DNA of 10,029 nt, taken from Chitinophagaceae bacterium (GTDB lineage Bacteria > Bacteroidota > Bacteroidia > Chitinophagales > Chitinophagaceae). The notes below the pieces were generated by a model, which was not told the origin of the DNA, ran no database searches, and saw only the letters and a program-made list of their open reading frames with translations. This document shows positions 1 through 7,154 of the stretch, one piece after another. The translations under genes and the position numbers were made by a program. The stretch spans positions 1 to 10,029 of the forward strand of contig JAIPBY010000082.1 in assembly GCA_021738605.1 (NCBI GenBank), given 5' to 3'. Position 1 is the stretch's first letter; each line of letters starts with the position of its first letter.

Positions 1-713
1 CGTATGTTGTTCCTGCCACAATGGCCCATGTCAGAATACAATGCCTCGGCACCAGTAGTGCAAAGAAAAACGGCACCAAGGATCCAGAAACCTTTGGGAT
101 ATGTGGTGAGCAGTTTAACGGCATAATGAGGGCTGAATGCCTTGAGTACTGACCAATCACTTGAAAGATTAATTATACCAAGGATGGCAATCATGGAAAA
201 CCATACCAACATGATAGGACCGAACATCCTTCCGATGGAGGCGGTTCCGAACTGCTGCATGAAAAACAAAAATGCAATAATCCCCAAAACGATATAAACA
301 ATCTGCATTTCAGTGATTGCTGCAAAACGAGGGAGTTGGGTAAGTCCTTCAACGGCTGATGTAACAGAAATCGGGGGGGTGATCATTCCATCCGCCAACA
401 ATGCCGCACCTCCAATCATGGCGGGTGCCACCAGCCATTTTCTTCTCCTTCTTACAAGGGTGTAGAGCGAAAAAATCCCTCCCTCACCCCTGTTGTCTGC
501 CTGGAGCGTCAAAATCACATATTTCACCGTTGTCTGCAGTGTCAGCGTCCAGATGATGCAGGAGATTCCTCCCAGTATCAGGTCTTCACTGATCACTCGT
601 CCATTGATGATTGCACTGAAAACGTAAAGAGGGGAGGTTCCGATGTCTCCGTAAATGATCCCCAGGGCGATCAGTAACCCCGCACCGGTTACCTTATTAA
701 GCTGTTTACTCAC
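1..713 (-). CDS. kup: Kup-type potassium uptake transporter, N-terminal part (runs off left edge)
   Basis: Inner-membrane K+ importer of the KUP/HAK/KT family, generally a K+/H+ symporter. The 237 codons visible carry the family hallmarks: GDIGTSPLYV at residues 22-31, QADNRGEGGIFSLYTLV at 71-87, ADGMITPPISVTSAVEG at 107-123 and TGAEALYSDMGHCGR at 220-234. Several hydrophobic membrane segments lie between them. Family members are usually about 620-680 residues, so roughly the first third is here and the rest lies beyond base 1. The start is a GTG (713-711): no ATG lies upstream in frame, and the family core begins about ten residues later, so little can be missing. There is no Shine-Dalgarno sequence, only an A/T-rich leader, which is normal for Bacteroidota. 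It is transcribed divergently from the gene at 816. The family assignment is secure; the exact start is less so. Confidence 0.93.
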   Translation of the reverse strand, partial: MSKQLNKVTGAGLLIALGIIYGDIGTSPLYVFSAIINGRVISEDLILGGISCIIWTLTLQTTVKYVILTLQADNRGEGGIFSLYTLVRRRRKWLVAPAMIGGAALLADGMITPPISVTSAVEGLTQLPRFAAITEMQIVYIVLGIIAFLFFMQQFGTASIGRMFGPIMLVWFSMIAILGIINLSSDWSVLKAFSPHYAVKLLTTYPKGFWILGAVFLCTTGAEALYSDMGHCGRNNI

Positions 714-747
714 TATAAAAAAATGTGATGATTGCCATATGGCATTC

Positions 748-782
748 CAAAGGTATAGGGAATATTTGTTTCTTTTAACAAA
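748..782 (-). promoter_or_regulatory. Probable Bacteroidota housekeeping promoter for kup
   Basis: On the minus strand, TACCTTTG (755-748) matches the Bacteroidota -7 consensus TAnnTTTG exactly. A TTTG (782-779) lies 23 bases upstream as the -33 element, at the long end of the accepted 17-23 range. Transcription would begin near 741, giving a leader of about 28 bases before the GTG at 713. Seen by motif only. Confidence 0.5.
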
Positions 783-798
783 GGTTGACCTAATTTTA
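765..798 (+). promoter_or_regulatory. Weak candidate promoter for the 816 gene
   Basis: TTTG at 765-768 and TAATTTTA at 791-798, 22 bases apart, resemble the Bacteroidota -33/-7 pair, with one mismatch in the -7 element (final G to A). The start site would fall about 10 bases before the ATG at 816. It overlaps the divergent kup promoter, so the two would compete for the same 50 bases. Low confidence because such A/T-rich matches arise by chance. Confidence 0.28.
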
Positions 799-815
799 TA
801 CTGAAAGCAAAGACA

Positions 816-2348
816 ATGAAACATATCACCATATTTCTCCTCAGCTGCCTGCTCCACTTAGGATCCTTTGCACAACAGATTGATTATTCTGAAGTTGACA
901 AAGACGATTACCGGGAAATGAATTTTGAAATCATCGGCAAAATGGGCAGCAACATCAATGTCTACAAGAATTTCAAAAATCGGCACGACATCTCGGTCTA
1001 TGACATCGAGATGAAACTCAAAAACAGGGTCAGGCTTGAATTTTTGCCAGACAGGGTCCTCAATGTTGATTTCATTGCGTACAATGATTTTGCCTACATG
1101 ATTTACCAGCACCAGCGAAGGAATGTGATGCACTGTACAATGGTCAAGATCAATGCAGATGGAAAGCTCATGACAGACCCTGTAGACCTTGACACTTCCA
1201 TCATGATGGGCTTGATGGACAACAAGGTTTATTCGATGATCAGCAGCGACGACAAGAAACAGATTGTCATCTTCAAGATCAAGCGCCCGAATGAAAAGAA
1301 TTACCTCATCACCTCACTGCTCTACGACAACAAGATGCAGCTGAAAAAGAAAAGCAATTTTGGACTAAGGGTGAATGATCGCGAAGGCTCCTTCACTGAT
1401 TTTCTGGTGGACAATGACGGAGATTTCATTTTTGGCAGAAGCGCCAGAACCGGAGGCAGGGAATACATCAACAAAGTCGACCTGGTTTTCAAGCGTGCCC
1501 TCAGCGATTCCATAAAAATTGTACCTGTAGTGCTCAAGGAAAAAACCCTTGATGAAGTGAAATTGAAGTTTGACAATTTCAACAAAAGAATCATCCTGAC
1601 ATCGTTTTTCTACAAACAAAAACGGGGAAACATCGATGGTTTGTACTCACTGGTTTGGGACAAGAAAACGGAGGCAGTGGCTTCTGAAACAGATTTTGTC
1701 TTCAATGACAGCGTAAGGATAGATGCCAAAAGCGAAACCGGGGCCATGAAAACCGCGTTTAACGACCATTTCATCCGGCACGTGATCCCTGTGCAGGACG
1801 GAGGATACGCAGTGGTTTCTGAACTATACTATTCCTCTTCCAAGAACAACGCCTGGAACAGGTACGATTACCTGTATGGCGGTGGCTTTTATTCGCCTTT
1901 TGACATGTGGTACTCATCTCCCATGAGCAGGATGTACAATTACGGATTTTATGATCCCTTCAACAGGTTCGGGCAACAGAACAATTATGTTCGGCATGTG
2001 TCAGAAAACATCATGGTATTCTTTTTCAATGCAGACGGGAAGTTGCGCTGGAGCAATACTGTCAGGAAAAACCAATACGACGACAACTCAGACTCATTCA
2101 TCTCCTACCAGCTTTTCAATACGGGGAATGACCTGCGCTTTCTTTTCAACCAGAAAGAAAAACGAGAGCTGTTGCTGAACTCTGCAACAATAGACGCAGA
2201 AGGAAAAATAAAGCGGCAACCTACCTTGAAGAACCTCAACAGGGATTATGAATTCATGCCCAAATTCGGAAAACAGGTTGGGCTCAGACAAATTATCATG
2301 CCCTGCATGTACAAGAACTATATTTGCTTTGCAAAGATAGAATTTTGA
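816..2348 (+). CDS. Secreted protein of unknown function, Bacteroidota-type
   Basis: I do not recognise a named family. The 510-residue product begins with a signal peptide (MKHITIFLLSCLLHLGSFAQ), with cleavage likely around residues 19-21. There is no lipobox Cys just after it and no other membrane segment, so the mature protein should be periplasmic or outer-membrane associated. The body looks beta-rich, with a recurring turn: INADGKL near 112, VDNDGDF near 198, FNADGKL near 404 and IDAEGKI near 459. This spacing would suit propeller-like or blade-like repeats, but that is inference. Residues 350-391 form a loop very rich in Tyr, Gly, Phe, Pro and Asn. It has no C-terminal sorting domain of the Por or SusD kind. 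The start follows an A-rich leader (AAAGACA) without a Shine-Dalgarno sequence. It is followed after 9 bases by a membrane-protein gene, with which it is probably co-transcribed. Confidence 0.85.
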   Translation: MKHITIFLLSCLLHLGSFAQQIDYSEVDKDDYREMNFEIIGKMGSNINVYKNFKNRHDISVYDIEMKLKNRVRLEFLPDRVLNVDFIAYNDFAYMIYQHQRRNVMHCTMVKINADGKLMTDPVDLDTSIMMGLMDNKVYSMISSDDKKQIVIFKIKRPNEKNYLITSLLYDNKMQLKKKSNFGLRVNDREGSFTDFLVDNDGDFIFGRSARTGGREYINKVDLVFKRALSDSIKIVPVVLKEKTLDEVKLKFDNFNKRIILTSFFYKQKRGNIDGLYSLVWDKKTEAVASETDFVFNDSVRIDAKSETGAMKTAFNDHFIRHVIPVQDGGYAVVSELYYSSSKNNAWNRYDYLYGGGFYSPFDMWYSSPMSRMYNYGFYDPFNRFGQQNNYVRHVSENIMVFFFNADGKLRWSNTVRKNQYDDNSDSFISYQLFNTGNDLRFLFNQKEKRELLLNSATIDAEGKIKRQPTLKNLNRDYEFMPKFGKQVGLRQIIMPCMYKNYICFAKIEF

Positions 2349-2357
2349 TCAAGCAAC

Positions 2358-3320
2358 GTGATAGGAATTTTTAAGCATAACAACCCCCTTGCCCTGCTGC
2401 TGCTGGGTTTGCCGGCCCTCTTGCCGGTGATTACCCCCGACACAATGGTAAATGCTGCGGTGCCCGCTGGCACTACTGCCATTTTCAAGGCATTGTCTGC
2501 ATACCTGTCTTTTCTTGACAGATCGAATGGCATGTTTGGAAAAATTAGCTATACAGCACTATTGTTGGCGGAAGCGTTAATCTTCAACAAGATCATCACA
2601 GACCACAAGCTCATGGAAAGGGCAGGCTTAATTCCTGCCATGTCTTTCTTACTGCTCAACGCCCTGCTGCCATTTCATACAACCCTAATTTTTTTGGTGC
2701 TGAATGGAATGGTGCTCCTTGTTTTCAAACTCTTCATCACAATGTACAAGGAGAGCAATGCCAACAACAAAATGCTGTTGACAGGTTTTATTGTTGGTTG
2801 TATGGCATCAATGAATACAGGTTTTTTGATACTATTTTGCTGGGCTGCCATTGGTATCATGATCATGCGGCCTGCCTCAATCAGGGAATGGCTGCTCGCC
2901 ACCACAGGTTTTATCCTGCCCTTTTATTTCATTTTCTCCGGCATGTATCTGCTTGACAAACTGAATGTATCAATGGTTTTTCCTGCTGCTTCAATGGATT
3001 TTACACTGCCGTCGCTGAGCCCTTTAGCATGGACCAAAACCAGCCTGTTTTTACTCTTGCCTTGGATAGGAATGTTTTCTTACAATATACAAATTGGGAA
3101 AATGATGATACAGGCCCGAAAAGCATACCTCATCATGCTGATCCTTATCATGGCCACCCTTGTGATCTGCTTGTTTTCCATCAAGGATATTTCGACAATA
3201 CTAACATTAATGCTTGTGCCTTCAGCATTGCTGTTTTCTCTGTTATTTCTTGCCTTCAAGAAAAATTTTATCCCCAATTTAATCTTTCTGACCCTGATAA
3301 TTCTTTCAATGCTGCGTTAA
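2358..3320 (+). CDS. Polytopic membrane protein, probably DUF6427 family
   Basis: A 320-residue, strongly hydrophobic protein with roughly eight to ten membrane segments (for example residues 10-27, 64-80, 92-108, 109-128, 140-160, 181-200, 228-244, 256-275, 279-300 and 304-319). The short segment MRPASIREWLL at 170-180, followed by a hydrophobic stretch beginning TGFILPFYF, resembles the conserved R-P-x-x-x-R-E-W region I associate with DUF6427, a Bacteroidota-specific membrane family of unknown function; this is from memory, not a search. The start is a GTG, 9 bases after the preceding stop, and no better in-frame ATG lies near it. The close spacing implies co-transcription with the secreted protein upstream. 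No catalytic or transport motif is visible. Confidence 0.82.
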   Translation: MIGIFKHNNPLALLLLGLPALLPVITPDTMVNAAVPAGTTAIFKALSAYLSFLDRSNGMFGKISYTALLLAEALIFNKIITDHKLMERAGLIPAMSFLLLNALLPFHTTLIFLVLNGMVLLVFKLFITMYKESNANNKMLLTGFIVGCMASMNTGFLILFCWAAIGIMIMRPASIREWLLATTGFILPFYFIFSGMYLLDKLNVSMVFPAASMDFTLPSLSPLAWTKTSLFLLLPWIGMFSYNIQIGKMMIQARKAYLIMLILIMATLVICLFSIKDISTILTLMLVPSALLFSLLFLAFKKNFIPNLIFLTLIILSMLR

Positions 3321-3357
3321 AATTGAAACTGCAGGAAACACATTGGATGAAAGGTCA

Positions 3358-3365
3358 TAAATTTG
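3358..3365 (+). promoter_or_regulatory. Candidate -7 element of an internal promoter before purQ
   Basis: TAAATTTG matches the TAnnTTTG consensus exactly and sits in the only sizeable gap (61 bases) of the five-gene run. Transcription would begin near 3372, about 10 bases before the purQ ATG. No TTG is correctly spaced upstream; the nearest (3343-3345) is only 12 bases away, so the -33 half is unsupported. Confidence 0.4.
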
Positions 3366-3381
3366 TACAAATTGTTATCCA

Positions 3382-4065
3382 ATGAAATTTGGTGTTGTTG
3401 TATTTCCTGGGTCCAATTGCGACCGTGACATGATAGGTGCTTTAAGGGACGACCTTGGCCAGGAAGTGGTAGAGCTCTGGCACAAGGACAATGATCTTTC
3501 CGCCTTTTCGACGGAAGATTGCATTGTGTTGCCAGGGGGATTCTCCTATGGTGATTACCTCCGTTGTGGAGCCATTGCCCGTTTCAGCCCGATGATGCAA
3601 CAGACCATCGCCTTTGCCAAGCGTGGCGGAAAGGTGCTTGGCGTCTGCAATGGATTTCAGATCCTTTGTGAATCAGGCCTGCTCCCGGGTGTATTGCTCA
3701 AAAACGCCAACCAGCAGTTCATTTGCAAGAATGTTCACATCATAGGAAAAGAGAACAGGGCGCTCAAGATTCCCATCGCCCACGGCGAAGGACGTTTCCA
3801 GGCCGATGAATCCACCATCCAATCCATCTTGGATAACGATCAGGTCATTTACCGTTACTGCGATGAAAATGGGAACATCACGCCAGAATCCAACCCAAAC
3901 GGTACACTCCACAATATCGCCGGAATCTGCAATGAGGAGAGGAATGTATTTGGCATGATGCCACACCCCGAAAGGGCCTGTTCCGACAAAATTGGAAATA
4001 CCGATGGAGTCAGTGTTTTCAATACCCTTCTGCTTCAGCATGTCAAAGATGCTGTAACAGCCTAA
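3382..4065 (+). CDS. purQ: Phosphoribosylformylglycinamidine synthase subunit PurQ (glutaminase)
   Basis: Cytoplasmic class-I glutamine amidotransferase subunit of FGAM synthetase, the fourth step of de novo purine synthesis. It releases ammonia from glutamine and passes it to PurL, with PurS as a linking subunit. At 227 residues it has the usual length of the small, separate form. The opening FGVVVFPGSNCDRD and PGGFSYGDYLRCGAIA (51-66) are family signatures. The nucleophile is Cys89 in GVCNGFQIL, and the remaining triad residues are His195 and Glu197 in MMPHPERAC. All catalytic residues are present. The small form implies that separate purL and purS genes exist elsewhere, since neither is in the window. 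It lies 61 bases after the membrane-protein gene and 10 bases before the dsb pair. That neighbourhood has no obvious metabolic logic. Confidence 0.97.
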   Translation: MKFGVVVFPGSNCDRDMIGALRDDLGQEVVELWHKDNDLSAFSTEDCIVLPGGFSYGDYLRCGAIARFSPMMQQTIAFAKRGGKVLGVCNGFQILCESGLLPGVLLKNANQQFICKNVHIIGKENRALKIPIAHGEGRFQADESTIQSILDNDQVIYRYCDENGNITPESNPNGTLHNIAGICNEERNVFGMMPHPERACSDKIGNTDGVSVFNTLLLQHVKDAVTA

Positions 4066-4075
4066 ACAATACCAG

Positions 4076-4543
4076 ATGAAAAAATATATTTCCTTTTTAT
4101 CCGTCCTTTTTTTGGTCCTCTCTTTTTCAGGTTTTGCCCAAATGGGATCTGCAAAACAGGTAAGCTGGACCTATGCTTCCAAAAAAATTGGTGACAAACG
4201 CTATGAAGTGAGCATGACCGCAACAATTGCAGGCAATTACCACCTCTATGCGCAGGTTGCCGGGGTGGAAGGCCCAGTTCCAACCACCATTACATTCACC
4301 CCCAACCCACTGTTGACAGTGGATGGCAAGCCTATGGAGCAGGGAAAGAAAATTACCAAGATGGAAGAGGCCTGGGATGGCAAGGTAAACTTCTATGAAA
4401 AGACGGTAACCTTCGTTCAGGTGGTCAATGCAAAAACAAAAGCAAAAACAAGCCTCAATGGCAAAATAGAATTCATGGTCTGTAATGATGAACTCTGCCT
4501 GCCGCCGGCTGAGGTTCCCTTCAAGATTGCCATTGGCGGTTAG
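4076..4543 (+). CDS. Free-standing DsbD N-terminal (alpha) domain protein, periplasmic
   Basis: A 155-residue secreted protein: signal peptide MKKYISFLSVLFLVLSFSGFAQ followed by a single immunoglobulin-like DsbD alpha domain (about residues 25-153). The redox pair is Cys136 and Cys141 in VCNDELCLPPAEV, equivalent to the Cys pair (C103/C109) of the E. coli DsbD alpha domain, which takes electrons from the membrane domain and passes them to periplasmic partners. It aligns with the N-terminal domain of the next gene: VSWTYASKKIGDKRYEV here against IEWKAVSKKTTNKKYQL there. The two are therefore paralogous copies. The next gene starts 13 bases downstream, so both are almost certainly made together. 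By inference it is the soluble electron carrier working with that membrane reductase. The start codon lies 10 bases after purQ and gives a perfect signal peptide. Confidence 0.9.
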   Translation: MKKYISFLSVLFLVLSFSGFAQMGSAKQVSWTYASKKIGDKRYEVSMTATIAGNYHLYAQVAGVEGPVPTTITFTPNPLLTVDGKPMEQGKKITKMEEAWDGKVNFYEKTVTFVQVVNAKTKAKTSLNGKIEFMVCNDELCLPPAEVPFKIAIGG

Positions 4544-4556
4544 AAATCAATTTTTT

Positions 4557-6491
4557 ATGAAAAAAACAGTCCTCCTGGGGTTGCTGTTCTCCCTGTTTTT
4601 TGTTCAGTTTTCAACTGCACAGGAAACCATACAAGCCATTGAATGGAAAGCCGTTTCCAAGAAGACTACCAATAAAAAATATCAGTTGGTCTTCTCCACT
4701 GAAAACAAAAACAACTGGGAGATCTATGCCCCTGATATCAATTTTGATGGCATCCCCTCAGGTGGATTGATCCTGCCCGATTCAGCGATTATCACTATTC
4801 AACCCCTGAAAGCCGCCTCAACAGGTGAAACAGTAAAGAGCACACTCTTTGAGGGACAGTCTTTTGAAGTTTTCAAGAAAAATGCCCAATTTGTTGCTGA
4901 AATTGAATTCCCTTCAACTGTTCCAGCCAACCTTCAGGTAACCCTGAATTATTCCTATGGAAAGGATGATTCTTTTTTTCCTGGCGAAGCAGCTTCATTT
5001 GAGGTTGCGCTGGAAGGTGGCGCAGCGGCCAAAACCAAGATACTGATTCCTGGGCTGGACCCCAATAAACCCCTCCAGGACTGCAGTGCTCCAGCGTCAA
5101 AAGAAGACAACAGCCTGCTCACCATTTTTCTGCTTGGATTCCTGGGAGGACTTTTTGCCTTGCTCACCCCCTGCGTTTTCCCGATGGTACCCCTGACTGT
5201 ATCTTACTTCACCAAACATGGCGGAGACAAGAAAAAGGGCAAACGCTTGGCCATTGTATACGGATTGTTCATCTTTTTAATCTACGTGTCCTTCAGCATT
5301 CCATTTCACCTCATTGGTAATGTGAATCCGGCCATTTACAATGACATCGCAACAAATGTTTACCTGAACACCGCTTTTTTTGCCATCTTCATCTTTTTTG
5401 CCATTTCTTTTTTCGGCTATTTTGAAATTACACTTCCCGGAAACCTGGCCAATTCTGCCAATGCAAAACAAGGCTCCGGCCTGGCTGGTGTATTTTTCAT
5501 GGCACTCACCTTGGCCATCGTATCCTTCTCCTGTACAGGACCCATTCTTGGAACGCTGCTGGTGGGAACTGCAACGCAGGGAGCATGGCCACTGACGGCA
5601 GGTTTGGCAGGATTTGGCGTGGCACTGGGACTTCCATTTGCCTTGTTTGCGCTTTTCCCTCAATGGTTGAACACCTTGCCCAAGAGTGGCAGCTGGTTGA
5701 ATACCGTAAAAGTGGTCTTGGGCTTCATTGAACTTGCCTTGGCCTTGAAATTCCTTTCGAACGCGGATTTGGTGGCCCACTGGTCTATCATCAAAAGGGA
5801 GGTATTCTTTGGCATCTGGGTCCTCATTTTCCTCTCCCTTTTTGCCTACCTCATGGGATGGATCAGGTTCCCTCACGACAGCAAAGGAGAAAAAATTTCC
5901 CTTTCCAGAAAATTATTTGCTTTTGCGGTACTGGCTTTTACCCTTTACATAGCGCCAGGTGTCACCAATACAAAATGGGCCAATATCAGCCTGGTCAGCG
6001 GCTTTCCGCCACCCGTTTGCTATAGTATTTACAATGAGCCTGTAAACTGCGACGAGCCCCTGAAAGATTATGAAGAAGCGCTGGCCCTCGCCAAAAAACA
6101 AAACAAGCCCCTGTTGATTGACTTCACTGGTTGGGCCTGTGTCAATTGCAGGAAGATGGAAGAAAATGTGTGGACAAAAGCTGAAGTACAGGAGTTGATG
6201 GAAAAATATGTGCTGGTTTCTTTGTACGTGGATGACAAACAAGCACTGCCTGCAGAGCAGCAAATGGTCTACACCACAAAAACAGGCGCTACCGTCAATA
6301 TCAAAACAGTTGGCAACAAATGGAGTCAATTCCAGACAGAAAATTTCAATGCTACCTCGCAGCCCTGGTATGTGGCCATTTCCCCTGACGAAAAATTGCT
6401 TACAGCCCCTGTAGGCTATACACCGGATGCATCAGCCTATGTAAGCTGGCTGAAATGTGGACTGGATGCCTTCTCTGGTGTTACAAAATAA
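4557..6491 (+). CDS. dsbD: DsbD-type thiol:disulfide interchange protein with cysteine-less N-terminal domain
   Basis: A 644-residue inner-membrane reductase that moves electrons from cytoplasmic thioredoxin to the periplasm. Its parts, in order, are a signal peptide (1-22), an alpha-like domain (about 25-155), and an eight-segment membrane domain (about 185-470). The membrane domain has redox Cys206 (LLTPCVFPMVP) and Cys326 (SFSCTGPILG). The C-terminal thioredoxin domain (about 500-640) has active site Cys528-Val-Asn-Cys531 (GWACVNC) and cis-Pro603 (SQPWYV). The alpha-like domain is odd: where its paralogue in the preceding gene has Cys136 and Cys141, this one has Gly135 and Phe140 (YGKDDSFFPGEAASFEV), so it cannot do disulfide exchange. 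I chose the ATG at 4557, not the in-frame ATG at 4485, because 4557 opens a clean signal peptide and the earlier one lies inside the previous gene. Extra cysteines at 176, 488, 498 and 634 have no assigned role. Confidence 0.94.
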   Translation: MKKTVLLGLLFSLFFVQFSTAQETIQAIEWKAVSKKTTNKKYQLVFSTENKNNWEIYAPDINFDGIPSGGLILPDSAIITIQPLKAASTGETVKSTLFEGQSFEVFKKNAQFVAEIEFPSTVPANLQVTLNYSYGKDDSFFPGEAASFEVALEGGAAAKTKILIPGLDPNKPLQDCSAPASKEDNSLLTIFLLGFLGGLFALLTPCVFPMVPLTVSYFTKHGGDKKKGKRLAIVYGLFIFLIYVSFSIPFHLIGNVNPAIYNDIATNVYLNTAFFAIFIFFAISFFGYFEITLPGNLANSANAKQGSGLAGVFFMALTLAIVSFSCTGPILGTLLVGTATQGAWPLTAGLAGFGVALGLPFALFALFPQWLNTLPKSGSWLNTVKVVLGFIELALALKFLSNADLVAHWSIIKREVFFGIWVLIFLSLFAYLMGWIRFPHDSKGEKISLSRKLFAFAVLAFTLYIAPGVTNTKWANISLVSGFPPPVCYSIYNEPVNCDEPLKDYEEALALAKKQNKPLLIDFTGWACVNCRKMEENVWTKAEVQELMEKYVLVSLYVDDKQALPAEQQMVYTTKTGATVNIKTVGNKWSQFQTENFNATSQPWYVAISPDEKLLTAPVGYTPDASAYVSWLKCGLDAFSGVTK

Positions 6492-6493
6492 GA

Positions 6494-6515
6494 GAGGGAC
6501 CGAAAACGGTCCCTC
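6494..6515. terminator. Hairpin between convergent genes, probable shared terminator
   Basis: Perfect 9-bp inverted repeat GAGGGACCG / CGGTCCCTC around an AAAA loop, directly after the dsbD stop codon. On the minus strand, after the sigma factor gene, the stem is followed by TCTCTTATTTTG, a fair U-rich tail. On the plus strand no T run follows. It probably ends the sigma-factor transcript best and may also protect or end the dsbD transcript. Confidence 0.72.
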
Positions 6516-6542
6516 GAACTGCTTATGAGAAAAAACTATCTT

Positions 6543-7124
6543 TTAGATGGCTATCTGGTACTCAACCATTAATTTTCTGAGGTTGATCAATCCGTAACGC
6601 ATTCTTCCGAGTGCTGTATTGATGCTGCAATTGGTCTTGTCTGCAATTTCTTTGAAGCTGAGGTTGGCGAAATGCCTGAGCACGATTACTTCCCTTTGGT
6701 CTTGTGGAAGCATGTCGAGCATTTGGCGCACACGTTCATAGCTTTGGGTTTTCATGATCACCCCTTCAGCACCTTCTTCAGAAAGGTTGAGGTTCTCAAA
6801 AATATCATGATCATCATTGCTGTGTACAATTTGAGTACGCTTCGCTTTCCTGAAATGATCAACACACATGTTGTGTGCTATCCTCAACGCCCATGGGAGG
6901 AACTTGCCCTCATCGGTATAGCTGCCAGAACGAAGGGTATCGATGATTTTGATAAATACTTCCTGAAAAATGTCTTCAGCCAGGCTCCTGTCTTTGACAA
7001 GGATGACGATGGAAGTAAAAATTCTATCCTTGTGCTTTTTGATCAACTCTTCCAAGGCAATGGAATCGCCATTAACAAAAAGCGTAATCAGTTGTTGATC
7101 AGTTAGGTTAATTGAGGATCTCAT
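6543..7124 (-). CDS. ECF (sigma-70 family) RNA polymerase sigma factor
   Basis: A 193-residue extracytoplasmic-function sigma factor that directs RNA polymerase to a set of target promoters. Region 2 spans about residues 22-95, with core-binding helix LAEDIFQEVFIKII (48-61) and -10 recognition segment WALRIAHNMCVDHFRK (78-93). Region 4 spans about 128-190, with LPQDQREVIVLRHFANLSFK and a helix-turn-helix ending SINTALGRMRYGLINLRKLM. An acidic linker (about 100-122) lies between. The ATG at 7124 is followed at once by the family's usual SINLTDQQLITLFVNGD opening. No anti-sigma gene follows: the next gene downstream is dsbD in the opposite direction, with only a hairpin between. Control must therefore be by transcription or by a distant partner. 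A good promoter and symmetric DNA lie upstream. The targets cannot be read from the sequence. Confidence 0.95.
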   Translation of the reverse strand: MRSSINLTDQQLITLFVNGDSIALEELIKKHKDRIFTSIVILVKDRSLAEDIFQEVFIKIIDTLRSGSYTDEGKFLPWALRIAHNMCVDHFRKAKRTQIVHSNDDHDIFENLNLSEEGAEGVIMKTQSYERVRQMLDMLPQDQREVIVLRHFANLSFKEIADKTNCSINTALGRMRYGLINLRKLMVEYQIAI

Positions 7125-7154
7125 GGAGTGGTTTTTATGTGCTTGGATTTGGTT

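Noticed and set aside
785..800. TTGACC followed by TTTATA as a classical sigma-70 promoter
   Set aside because: The two elements are only 4 bases apart, far too close for a -35/-10 pair, and this lineage uses different consensus elements.
3029..3385. 118-codon plus-strand open frame overlapping the end of the membrane-protein gene and the start of purQ
   Set aside because: Out of frame with a long hydrophobic protein and overlapping the purQ start; no domain is recognisable.
3673..4041. 122-codon minus-strand open frame opposite purQ
   Set aside because: PurQ on the plus strand is complete with its catalytic triad; this is the complementary shadow.
4485..4556. Upstream in-frame extension of dsbD beginning with ATG at 4485
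   Set aside because: It reads the end of the preceding gene in another frame, is Arg-rich, and would bury the clear signal peptide that begins at 4557.
5277..5876. 199-codon open frame on the minus strand inside dsbD
   Set aside because: Antisense to a membrane domain with intact redox motifs; the peptide is low-complexity and charged with no recognisable domain, as expected for a shadow frame.
6672..7106. 144-codon plus-strand open frame opposite the sigma factor gene
   Set aside because: The minus-strand frame encodes a complete ECF sigma factor; the plus-strand product has no recognisable features.
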